The notes under the pieces were generated by a model. That model was not told the origin of the DNA. It was given only the letters and a program-made list of their open reading frames with translations, and did not search any database. A stretch of DNA of 36,355 nucleotides from Polynucleobacter sp. (lineage in GTDB: Bacteria > Pseudomonadota > Gammaproteobacteria > Burkholderiales > Burkholderiaceae), in the NCBI GenBank assembly GCA_016462905.1, contig JAEMSI010000002.1, positions 105,848 through 142,202 on the forward strand, written 5' to 3'. This document shows, one piece after another, positions 1 to 6,886 of this stretch. The first letter of the stretch is position 1, and each line of letters opens with the position of its first letter. Position numbers and translations under genes: made by a program.

Positions 1-649
1 AAAAAGCCAATGCCAGCATTTGCAATGGCAATTTAAGGATATCGAAGATCTATTATTTTGGGGTGTTTTGGGTGTTATTTTGGGGGGTCGCTTAGGCTAC
101 GTGATTTTTTATATGCCTAGTTTCTATTTTGCTAATCCGCTCAGCATATTCAAAATTTGGGAAGGCGGAATGTCCTTTCATGGCGGCTTAGTTGGCGTCA
201 TTTTCGCTTTGTATGGGTTTGCGCGCATGCGTCAGATGCGTTTTTTAGTAGTCACTGATTTCGTTGCCCCATTGGTGCCATTTGGTTTAGCTTTCGGTCG
301 ACTGGGCAATTTTATTAATGGCGAACTCTGGGGAAGACCCACTGATTTCTCTTGGGGGGTGATTTTCCCCTACGTTGATCAGTTACCAAGACACCCGTCG
401 CAGTTGTATCAGTTCTTCGGTGAAGGACTTTGTCTCGGTTTATTGCTATGGATTTTCTCAAACAAAGCGCGACCAGTGGGTCAAGTTTCTGGCGCTTTTT
501 TAGTTGGCTATAGTGTTTTTCGCTTTTTAGCTGAGTTTGCGCGGGAACCCGATTCTTTCTTGGGTTTGCTGGGACTAGGGTTAACGATGGGTCAATATTT
601 ATCTATCCCTATGTTTTTTTTAGGTATTTACTTGATAATCCGTAAATAG
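1..649 (+). CDS. lgt: Phosphatidylglycerol--prolipoprotein diacylglyceryl transferase, 5' partial
   Basis: Lgt is an inner-membrane enzyme that moves a diacylglyceryl group from phosphatidylglycerol to the lipobox cysteine of prolipoproteins, the first step of lipoprotein maturation. The frame is open from the first bases of the window, so the N-terminus (about 50 residues by comparison with E. coli Lgt, from memory) lies outside. The in-frame TTG at 20 is not a credible start because homology begins upstream. Visible family hallmarks are [11 protein letters not shown] with the conserved His, the signature [14 protein letters not shown] with its Arg, Asn and Glu, and PRHPSQLYQ. Several hydrophobic segments follow and the protein ends in IRK after a last membrane segment. 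The next gene starts 27 bp downstream on the same strand but is unrelated in function. Identity is very secure. Confidence 0.96.
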   Translation, partial: KSQCQHLQWQFKDIEDLLFWGVLGVILGGRLGYVIFYMPSFYFANPLSIFKIWEGGMSFHGGLVGVIFALYGFARMRQMRFLVVTDFVAPLVPFGLAFGRLGNFINGELWGRPTDFSWGVIFPYVDQLPRHPSQLYQFFGEGLCLGLLLWIFSNKARPVGQVSGAFLVGYSVFRFLAEFAREPDSFLGLLGLGLTMGQYLSIPMFFLGIYLIIRK

Positions 650-676
650 GATTTAACTTATTTTTTGCGGATGTAG

Positions 677-1984
677 ATGGTTATGTTGGAAAAATTTTCA
701 CAAACCCGTTATCTTGCGCGCGCCATTGGGGCGGTGAACCGACTCATTTCTGAGCGCGGCGAATCGAATGCGGTCAGTATGGCTCTCGATGTGATTGCTA
801 ATTATCAGAAATTGACTTCAGATCAACATGTTAAATTTTTTATGGCACTAACAGAAAAGTTTAATGTGAATTCAATTGCCTTAATTGAGGCGGCGCAGAT
901 TTATTCAGCTGACCCCAGCCCTCGTAATTACGTTCGTTTACAAAAAATTTCTGAATCACCGCGACAGGAGATATTACGGCGCTTAAATCGGGCTCCAGGC
1001 GGAACGCTTGCGGTTGTTAAGATGCGCCGCGACTTGTTAAAAATTTTAGATAAAAAAACCGACTTAGCAGCGCTTGATTACGATATGCGTCATCTTCTTT
1101 CGTCCTGGTTTAATCCTGGGTTTTTAAAAATGCATCAAGTCGACTGGAAATCACCAGCTGAAGTCCTAGAAAAAATTATTCAACACGAGGCGGTTCATGC
1201 GATTGATGGTTGGGATGATTTGCGTCGGCGTCTTCAACCCGATCGCCGTTGCTTCGCTTTTTTTCATCCACAACTACCAGACGAACCTTTAATTTTTGTT
1301 GAGGTTGCTTTATTGCCTGAAATACCTGTGGCAATTATGCCTTTGGTGAACAAGAAATCTGAACCAATTACCCAGCAGCAATACAAGGTAGCCGCTTTCT
1401 ACTCGATTAGTAACTGCGAGCCAGGTTTGCGTGGCGTATCCATGGGTAATTTTTTAATTAAACGCGTCGCGGAAAAATTACATGCTGAGTTTCCGGGTTT
1501 AAAAACATTTATTACCTTATCGCCAATTCCTGGACTGATGGATTGGATTTCTGCCGGAGCTCATTTGGGGGATGTGATGCCCCTAGATAAAGTAAAGCCG
1601 GCTGTGCGAGCTTCACGCGATCAAGCCTCAGCAATCATCGATTTTGCCAAAGTAAGTTGGAGCGAGCGTCTGGCAAATGGGTGGCACCCCGATGAGTGCA
1701 AAGAAAAAGAAAAAAATGCTTTGCTTGCCCTATCAGCTATTTACTTAACTTTGATTACGCCAACCCGTAACGGAAACCCAGTCGCTAAATTTCATTTGGG
1801 TAACGGTGCGAAGTTACATCAAATTAATTGGGCGGGCGATCTATCAAGAAATGGTTTAAGGCAGTCAGGCGGCTTAATGGTAAATTATTTGTATGATCTT
1901 TCGAGTGTTGAAGATAATCATGAGCGGTTTACGCATGGTGAAGTGATTGCCTCCCGTTCAGTGCAGCGTTTAATCGGAGCCTAA
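677..1984 (+). CDS. Malonyl-CoA decarboxylase
   Basis: The enzyme decarboxylates malonyl-CoA to acetyl-CoA and CO2 with no cofactor. The 435-residue protein has the helical N-terminal domain (residues 1-150) and the GNAT-like C-terminal catalytic domain of the MCD family. The expected Ser/His pair is visible: Ser282 in LSPIPGLMDW and His373 in FHLGNGA, spaced much as the Ser and His of human MLYCD. Other recognisable stretches are HEAVHAIDGWDDLRRRLQP, FYSISNCEPGLRG and the C-terminal NYLYDL. The start is ATG at 677, with an alternative ATG two codons later; neither has a strong ribosome binding site. Downstream come a Bug-type binding protein and a malonyl-CoA synthetase on the same strand, so with them it forms a malonate-to-acetyl-CoA route (MatA/MatB-like). 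The first gap is 96 bp, so an internal promoter is possible. Confidence 0.93.
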   Translation: MVMLEKFSQTRYLARAIGAVNRLISERGESNAVSMALDVIANYQKLTSDQHVKFFMALTEKFNVNSIALIEAAQIYSADPSPRNYVRLQKISESPRQEILRRLNRAPGGTLAVVKMRRDLLKILDKKTDLAALDYDMRHLLSSWFNPGFLKMHQVDWKSPAEVLEKIIQHEAVHAIDGWDDLRRRLQPDRRCFAFFHPQLPDEPLIFVEVALLPEIPVAIMPLVNKKSEPITQQQYKVAAFYSISNCEPGLRGVSMGNFLIKRVAEKLHAEFPGLKTFITLSPIPGLMDWISAGAHLGDVMPLDKVKPAVRASRDQASAIIDFAKVSWSERLANGWHPDECKEKEKNALLALSAIYLTLITPTRNGNPVAKFHLGNGAKLHQINWAGDLSRNGLRQSGGLMVNYLYDLSSVEDNHERFTHGEVIASRSVQRLIGA

Positions 1985-1999
1985 TTTCTCATCGGGATT

Positions 2000-2017
2000 T
2001 TAAAAAGATCTTTTTAA
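2000..2017. repeat. 18-bp AT-rich perfect palindrome
   Basis: TTAAAAAGATCTTTTTAA is a perfect 18-bp palindrome in the 96-bp gap between malonyl-CoA decarboxylase and the Bug receptor gene. It sits 16 bp after the decarboxylase stop and about 63 bp before the next start. Its only G-C pair step is the central GATC, so as RNA it would be a weak hairpin. It could be a repressor operator for the receptor gene, a poor terminator, or chance in AT-rich DNA. The symmetry is directly visible; any function is inference. Confidence 0.5.
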
Positions 2018-2080
2018 TACTTGGCTTTAAAATAGGTTTTAGGAATCAGTTAGTTAATAAATATATATTAGGAGGCGTTC

Positions 2081-3052
2081 ATGAATCAATTATTAAAGGC
2101 TTTTCTAGGGTTTATAGCTTGGTTGGCTTTTGGCGGTCTGGCGATTGCTCAAGAGTGGCCAACTAAGCCAATTACTTTTTTAAATCCTTTTCCAGCGGGT
2201 GGTGGAACCGATGCTTTCGCAAGACCCCTTGCAGCACAATTAACCAAACAGCTCGGAAAACAGGTGATTATTGATAATCGCGGTGGTGCAGGTGGAACGG
2301 TTGGAGCTTCTGTGGCAGCCAAAGCAGCACCCGATGGTTACAACTGGTTTGTGGGGGCTTCGCATCACACGATTGCTCCGTCAATGTATACCAATTTAGA
2401 TTACGACATTGAAAAGAGTTTTATTCCCGTAGCGATGATTGCCAATCCTCCACAGGTGTTGGTAGTGAATCCCAAAAATATTAGCGCCCGTGATCTTAAA
2501 TCGTTTATTGAGTTAGTAAAAAAGAACCCAGGCAAGTTTAATTACGCAAGTGCAGGCAGTGGCACCGTGCATCATTTAACGGGCGAGCAATTTAAGATTC
2601 AAACAGGGACTTTTATTACCCATATCCCTTATCGTGGCGCAGGCCCTGCTATGGGTGATTTATTAGCTGGTCAGGTTGATCTCGAGTTTGATGGCTTAGG
2701 AACTTCTGCGCAGCAGATTAAGTCGGGTAAATTGATTGCTCTCGCAGTGGCGTCTGCCAAGCGTTCGCCAACCATTCCGAATGTCCCCACTTTTATTGAA
2801 GCTGGTTTACCCGGTTTTGAAGCATCTACTTGGTATGGTCTTTTTGCCCCCAAGGGGACTCCAAAAGCGATTGTTGACAAAATGATTGCGGAAGTAGAAA
2901 AGGCAATTAATACGCCTGAATTAAAAGCAATTTGGTTGGCAAATGGCTCCGATACGCCCAATATCTCGGGCGATAATTTTGCGAAACTAATTCGTTCTGA
3001 TATTACCCGTTGGGCAGGTGTAGTTAAAAAATCTGGCGCTAAGTTAGATTAA
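2081..3052 (+). CDS. Bug-family (TctC-like) tripartite tricarboxylate transporter substrate-binding protein
   Basis: This is a periplasmic solute receptor of the Bug family, which is greatly expanded in Burkholderiales and binds small carboxylates. The 323-residue product opens with a signal peptide (basic start, hydrophobic core, cleavage likely after GLAIA), then EWPTKPITFLNPFPAGGGTD, the typical first strand and ligand loop. Later come VIIDNRGGAGGTVGA, PDGYNWFVG, THIPYRGAGPAMGDLLAGQVD and YGLFAPKGTPK, all in family order. Start choice is firm: AGGAGG lies about 5 nt before the ATG. No TctA/TctB membrane subunit is in the window, so it either works with an unlinked permease or acts as a sensor protein. 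Its place between malonyl-CoA decarboxylase and malonyl-CoA synthetase suggests malonate or a related dicarboxylate as ligand; that is inference. Confidence 0.92.
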   Translation: MNQLLKAFLGFIAWLAFGGLAIAQEWPTKPITFLNPFPAGGGTDAFARPLAAQLTKQLGKQVIIDNRGGAGGTVGASVAAKAAPDGYNWFVGASHHTIAPSMYTNLDYDIEKSFIPVAMIANPPQVLVVNPKNISARDLKSFIELVKKNPGKFNYASAGSGTVHHLTGEQFKIQTGTFITHIPYRGAGPAMGDLLAGQVDLEFDGLGTSAQQIKSGKLIALAVASAKRSPTIPNVPTFIEAGLPGFEASTWYGLFAPKGTPKAIVDKMIAEVEKAINTPELKAIWLANGSDTPNISGDNFAKLIRSDITRWAGVVKKSGAKLD

Positions 3053-3100
3053 TTTGACTAGATTAATGAAGTTAGATTAATTAGGTTGGATTCATCAAGC
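3045..3100 (+). repeat. Degenerate 14-bp tandem repeat spanning the stop codon of the Bug receptor gene
   Basis: TAGATTAAT recurs at 3045-3053, 3059-3067 and 3073-3081, exactly 14 bp apart. A fourth, weaker unit starts at 3087 (TGGATTCATCAAGC, about 10 of 14 positions like unit two). The longest identical pair is the 14-mer AAGTTAGATTAATT at 3041 and 3069. The first unit contains the last codons and stop of the receptor gene (Leu-Asp-stop as TTA GAT TAA), and the others lie in the gap before matB. It looks like serial duplication of the gene end. It is too short and degenerate to be CRISPR. Confidence 0.75.
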
Positions 3101-3136
3101 GAGATTATTTTTTTATTTTATTTGATTGGGTAATTA

Positions 3137-4657
3137 GTGAATCTATATTCGATTCTGGAACAGGGTTTTCCAAAAAATCCTGAGGCATGCGCTTTAGAAA
3201 CGCCAGAGGGCCTATATTACAGTTGGCGTGATATTGATCGCGCCACTGCAATGATCGCCAACCTTCTGAAGAGTCTGAAATTAAAACCAGGCTCAAGGAT
3301 TGCGGTTCAGGTTGAGAAATCACCAGAGGCCTTGTTTCTTTATTTGGCGACGCTCCGCGCTGGTTATGTGTATCTACCTCTTAATACCGCTTACCAAGCC
3401 GCAGAAATTCAATATTTTATCGAGAATGCAGAACCCGCCGTGGTCATTTGTAGCTCTAAAAATTTCTCATGGATATCGAAAATTGCCTTTAAAGCAGATA
3501 CTGAACATGTTTTTACCTTAGATGAGAATCGTAAGGGAAGCTTGTTAGAGCGCGCAGCAGTTCATTCTGACCGCTTTAAAACAGTCGATAAAAAAGAAGA
3601 TGATTTAGCAGCGATTCTATATACCTCCGGAACAACCGGTCGAAGTAAGGGGGCGATGTTGACGCATCGTAATCTGAGTAGCAATGCCCAAGTTTTAAAG
3701 GATTTTTGGGGCTGGAAAAAGGGCGATGTGCTCTTGCATGCCCTGCCTATTTTTCATGTTCACGGCTTATTTGTTGCCGCTCATGGCGCATTATTAAATG
3801 GCAGCAAAATGATTTGGTTGCCACGATTAGACACTTCTCAATTAATTCGCTATTTACCTCAATCTACCGTCATGATGGGCGTACCTACTTTTTATGTGCG
3901 CTTATTACTCGATCCTGATTTCAATCGCGAGGTTTGCAAAAATATGCGTTTGTTTGTATCTGGTTCAGCTCCCTTGTTAACAGAAACCTTCAATAGTTTT
4001 GAAAAAGTATCGGGCCACACCATATTAGAGCGCTATGGCATGAGCGAAACCGTGATGTTGGTATCAAACCCCTATAAAGGAAAGCGCATTGGAGGATCTG
4101 TTGGACAAGTTTTGCCAGGCGTCCAGGTGCGCGTTGTAAGTGATCAAGGCAAATTGTGCGGGACAAATGAAATTGGTAATATCGAGGTACGTGGTCCTAA
4201 TGTCTTTAAGGGCTATTGGCGCATGCCAGAAAAAACCGCTGAAGAATTTACCGCTGATGGCTGGTTTAAAACGGGCGATGTCGGTCGGTGGGGTGGTGAA
4301 ACTAGTGCAGGCAAAGTTCCTAGCAACTATATTTGCATTGTGGGGCGCAGTAAAGATTTGATTATTTCAGGCGGATATAACGTTTACCCCAAAGAAATTG
4401 AGAGCTTTATTGATGATATGAATGGTGTTGAAGAAAGTGCTGTGATTGGAATTCCTCATCCGGATTTTGGCGAGGCAGTTTTGGCGGTCGTGGTTCCAAA
4501 GCCTGGAGCAAAGTTAGATAGCAAGCAAATGATTGATTCATTAAAGAGCCGCATTGCTAATTTTAAAGTTCCCAAGCGAATTGAAATTATTCCTAGTTTG
4601 CCGCGAAATGCTATGGGCAAGGTGCAGAAAAATATTCTGCGACAACAGTTTACTTAG
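3137..4657 (+). CDS. matB: Malonyl-CoA synthetase (MatB-like acyl-CoA ligase)
   Basis: A 506-residue member of the adenylate-forming acyl-CoA synthetase family, cytoplasmic, expected to convert malonate, ATP and CoA to malonyl-CoA. The P-loop motif LYTSGTTGRSKG lies near residues 160-172, followed by FHVHGLFVAAHGALL, then ERYGMSET in the adenine-binding region, FKTGDVG, the hinge KDLIISGGYNVYPKEIE, and the C-terminal catalytic lysine region NAMGKVQKN. The FHVHGL and ERYGMSET segments match the MatB subgroup as I know it, and linkage to malonyl-CoA decarboxylase supports the substrate. Translation starts at GTG 3137; no upstream ATG fits. It follows the receptor gene by 84 bp. Its TAG stop overlaps the TAA stop of the convergent TauE/SafE gene at 4654-4657. 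Confidence 0.9.
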   Translation: MNLYSILEQGFPKNPEACALETPEGLYYSWRDIDRATAMIANLLKSLKLKPGSRIAVQVEKSPEALFLYLATLRAGYVYLPLNTAYQAAEIQYFIENAEPAVVICSSKNFSWISKIAFKADTEHVFTLDENRKGSLLERAAVHSDRFKTVDKKEDDLAAILYTSGTTGRSKGAMLTHRNLSSNAQVLKDFWGWKKGDVLLHALPIFHVHGLFVAAHGALLNGSKMIWLPRLDTSQLIRYLPQSTVMMGVPTFYVRLLLDPDFNREVCKNMRLFVSGSAPLLTETFNSFEKVSGHTILERYGMSETVMLVSNPYKGKRIGGSVGQVLPGVQVRVVSDQGKLCGTNEIGNIEVRGPNVFKGYWRMPEKTAEEFTADGWFKTGDVGRWGGETSAGKVPSNYICIVGRSKDLIISGGYNVYPKEIESFIDDMNGVEESAVIGIPHPDFGEAVLAVVVPKPGAKLDSKQMIDSLKSRIANFKVPKRIEIIPSLPRNAMGKVQKNILRQQFT

Positions 4658-5481
4658 TGATTTACTACTAGGGCTTTATAGGCCTCGTTAAACATAAATA
4701 AAGCAAAGAAAAGAAGCATTAAGGCGAATACTTTTTTCAGTTGCCGAACATTCATTCTTCTCGCCATTTTGGCGCCTTGAGGTGCGGTAAAAACGCTACT
4801 TGAGACAATGCAAATCGCCGCTGGTAAATAAATATATCCCAGTGACCACTCTGGCAAGCCCACTTTATTCCAGGTGCCGTAAATGTATCCCAATACCGAT
4901 GCGGCTGCGGTAAAAAGACCCAATGCAGATGAGGTTGCCATAGCAACGTGCGGAGTGATATTGCACCAGATTAAAAAAGGCACCATCAGAAACGCACCGC
5001 CAGCGCCTAGAAGACTAGAAACTGATCCAATCAATACCCCCACTCCAAATATTCCATATGGATTAGGTAGCTCTCTTCCAGGTTTTGGTTTTTTATCTAA
5101 ATACATTTGCCAGGCACTGTATAAGATAAAGAATGCAAAAAATAAAGATAACCAGGCGGTGTTAAAAAGTTCCAATAAGAAACTTCCACCAATTAATCCC
5201 CCTACGACCATTCCTGGTGAAACCGTCAGCGCTAATTTCCAGTCAATTGAACCATGCTGATGATGGGTGCGAACTGCCGACATTGAAGTGATTAAGATCG
5301 TTGCCATTCCAGTAGCAACGGCCATATGCACGATTATTTCTTGGCTAAAACCTTGGTGATTAAAAACAATAATCATGAAGGGAACCGACAGCATTCCTCC
5401 CCCAATTCCCAGAAGACCTGCTAAGAACCCCGTACAAGCTCCCGTTGCTAGCAAAAGCAGAATGTCATTTAATGGAAGCAA
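4654..5481 (-). CDS. TauE/SafE-family membrane permease
   Basis: A predicted inner-membrane protein of 275 residues with the two-fold repeated TauE/SafE topology. The first glycine motif FLAGLLGIGGGMLSVPFMI (about residues 19-37) is mirrored by VSSLLGAGGAFLMVPFLI in the second half. Family members export or import sulfite, sulfoacetate and other organic sulfur or small carboxylate anions; the substrate here is unknown. The start is TTG at 5481 (Leu-Pro-Leu-Asn follows), needed to keep the first membrane segment; the nearby ATG is out of frame. The start codon forms the 3' arm of a hairpin (5479-5496) directly after the 6S RNA gene. The gene may be read from 6S RNA read-through. It converges on matB, and the stop codons interlock. 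Confidence 0.88.
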   Translation of the reverse strand: MLPLNDILLLLATGACTGFLAGLLGIGGGMLSVPFMIIVFNHQGFSQEIIVHMAVATGMATILITSMSAVRTHHQHGSIDWKLALTVSPGMVVGGLIGGSFLLELFNTAWLSLFFAFFILYSAWQMYLDKKPKPGRELPNPYGIFGVGVLIGSVSSLLGAGGAFLMVPFLIWCNITPHVAMATSSALGLFTAAASVLGYIYGTWNKVGLPEWSLGYIYLPAAICIVSSSVFTAPQGAKMARRMNVRQLKKVFALMLLFFALFMFNEAYKALVVNH

Positions 5482-5494
5482 GGTTTCCCCACCT

Positions 5495-5690
5495 TGGGCG
5501 CTAGGCCGTCATCCTGAACCCTAAAGTTCAAGTTGGTACGGCAGCGAAACTTCGGGTGCATCAAACAGAACAGGGAGTGCAGCCGAAGCCAGCACTTTGA
5601 AGCTGTAAGGCGCTCACTCCTGTAACGCATGGCCCGTTCCGGATGCAATTTGCATCGGTTCAAGGAACTATTGGCCTTGGCGCACCAGGC
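5495..5690 (-). ncRNA. ssrS: 6S RNA
   Basis: 6S RNA mimics an open promoter and binds sigma70-RNA polymerase in stationary phase. The minus strand carries the conserved 3' segment TTGAACTTTAGGGTTCAGGA followed by TGACGGCC. The closing stem is visible: GGTGC...AGGCC near 5673-5686 can pair with GGCC.A.GCGCC near 5497-5507. An apical arm forms between ACAGGAGTG and CACTCCCTGT. Location also fits, since in beta- and gammaproteobacteria ssrS follows zapA; here its 5' part overlaps the last zapA codons (zapA stop at 5660). Ends are estimated from the closing stem, so each may be off by several bases. An open frame across this region (5469-5663) is not a gene. Confidence 0.88.
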
Positions 5691-6016
5691 AGGGAAAGGG
5701 TTTTTAATAGGACATCAACCTGTTCCTCCAGAGCCAATACTTCTTGCTCAATTTGCTGGAGGTGTTCTGGATCGGCGGTTGGATTATCAACCTGAGGTTT
5801 TTGTTCCATGCTAATGAGGTCGCCGGCTAATTTAATCGCAGCCATCATGGTCGCACGTTCAATGCTACGATTTCCACCCGCGAGAGCCAGTTGAATTTGT
5901 TCGTCGACTAAGGCGCATGCTTGGCGCAAAAGAGGTTCGTGCTCGGCCGTGGTGGCCAAGGTAATTCGTTGTCCCGCAAGAGAAACTTCAATGCGTTGTT
6001 GAGTCATGATCGTCAT
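5660..6016 (-). CDS. zapA: Cell division protein ZapA
   Basis: ZapA is a small cytoplasmic protein that crosslinks FtsZ filaments at the division site. The 118-residue product has the family's N-terminal globular part (RIEVSLAGQRITLATTAEHEPLLRQA, with the conserved G-x-x-I/Y-T-L pattern and the V-D-E-Q-I helix) followed by the long C-terminal coiled-coil helix (about residues 70-108, QIEQEVLALEEQVDVLLKTL). Start could be ATG 6016 or ATG 6007; the second gives MTQQRIEVSLAG, closer to typical ZapA N-termini. The gene overlaps the end of the upstream zapB-like gene, suggesting translational coupling, and its 3' end runs into the 6S RNA gene, the usual betaproteobacterial arrangement. Confidence 0.92.
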   Translation of the reverse strand: MTIMTQQRIEVSLAGQRITLATTAEHEPLLRQACALVDEQIQLALAGGNRSIERATMMAAIKLAGDLISMEQKPQVDNPTADPEHLQQIEQEVLALEEQVDVLLKTLSLPGAPRPIVP

Positions 6017-6233
6017 CTATTTTAGCGCCAGCAGTTTCACCTAGTAAATTCATCTGCCGACTATCTTCTTGTTCCGGGAGTCTTTTTAGAATGTATTGAA
6101 TCCGATTTTGCGCGTCTTCAATTTTGGCTTGAAGATCAAGACGCTCGCGTTGTATGGAGCTTAAAGAACCAGTTAAGGTATTAATTTTTCCCGCGATGCG
6201 TTTCAGGCTATTTTGGATTGATTCGATTGACAT
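5988..6233 (-). CDS. Small coiled-coil protein upstream of zapA (ZapB-like)
   Basis: An 81-residue, charged, mostly helical protein. Residues 5-55 show a heptad-like pattern of Ile/Leu (SIQNSLKRIAGKINTLTGSL and the following segment), ending in an acidic tail DDDHDSTTH. A short coiled-coil gene directly before zapA is common in proteobacteria and is usually described as a ZapB-like or TIGR02449-type cell-division protein; that assignment is by position and composition. It overlaps the zapA start by about 20-29 bp depending on the zapA start used. ATG at 6233 is the only sensible start. The true partner could be ZapA, FtsZ, or neither. Confidence 0.7.
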   Translation of the reverse strand: MSIESIQNSLKRIAGKINTLTGSLSSIQRERLDLQAKIEDAQNRIQYILKRLPEQEDSRQMNLLGETAGAKIDDDHDSTTH

Positions 6234-6257
6234 CGTTGTTTAGATAGGTTGATTAAC

Positions 6258-6830
6258 TCATACTTTTTTAAGCGCTAATTTTTTTTGTTCATAGCCCAAA
6301 AACGCGGAATGAATTGCCGCAAACAGAGCAATATAAGCCAAGGTAATCAATAAATCATTTAATAAAAATTGGCCCAAGTTTTGTATGAATCCAGTCAAAT
6401 CACCAGTATTTGCAGAAATAAAGAAATAAAAACCAGCACTTGAAATAAATTCGCAGATGACAACCCCAACTACGACTGCTTTAAGGAGTTGAGTAAATGT
6501 GGAGAAATTATTGGCGGGAGAGTTTTTTGCTAACCATCTGCCAGATAGCCACATTACAAAGTAGGCGGGTAGAAGAAGAGCATAACCTGGATTAATGATC
6601 GATAAACCGCCAATCTGGGGCATAACCATTAAGTCAATCAAAACACTTTGTCCTAAAAACGCAACAAAAAAGAGGGGGCTAGAAAAATAGAAGCCCAAGG
6701 CAAAGAAAATAGCCCAAGAGGCATCGGGTAAATGCGCTAAGGAGGCCATATGTTGGCCACGAGTTAGCCATAAGAGCAACGATAGAGCAAGGGTAATCAG
6801 CGCTATTTGCTTTTTGGTAAAACTAGACAT
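6258..6830 (-). CDS. BtuM-like integral membrane protein, putative cobalamin transporter
   Basis: A 190-residue protein with about six hydrophobic segments, lying directly downstream of a riboswitch-controlled BtuB-like receptor (56-bp gap). BtuM proteins are small ECF-type S components that move vitamin B12 across the inner membrane and occur next to btuB in several proteobacteria. The N-terminal pattern HLPDASWAIFFALGFYF (residues 33-49) and NPGYALLLPAYFVMWLSGRW (80-99) fit my memory of that family. The key cysteine of Thiobacillus denitrificans BtuM (Cys80) has no counterpart near residue 80: the segment reads SIINPGY and the only cysteine is Cys126. So decyanation chemistry may be absent or the protein may belong to a sister group. 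Membrane topology is visible; the cobalamin role rests on context and remembered similarity. Confidence 0.68.
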   Translation of the reverse strand: MSSFTKKQIALITLALSLLLWLTRGQHMASLAHLPDASWAIFFALGFYFSSPLFFVAFLGQSVLIDLMVMPQIGGLSIINPGYALLLPAYFVMWLSGRWLAKNSPANNFSTFTQLLKAVVVGVVICEFISSAGFYFFISANTGDLTGFIQNLGQFLLNDLLITLAYIALFAAIHSAFLGYEQKKLALKKV

Positions 6831-6886
6831 GGTTAATTCTCCTTAACTATTTAGCCTATTTTAGACTCAAATACCTTCAATTTGCT

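Noticed and set aside
3045..3100. CRISPR array or transposon end
   Set aside because: Repeat units are only 14 bp with no spacers, and no inverted terminal repeat or transposase is nearby.
5469..5663. 64-codon open frame on the minus strand
   Set aside because: It coincides with the 6S RNA gene and shows no protein-family pattern.
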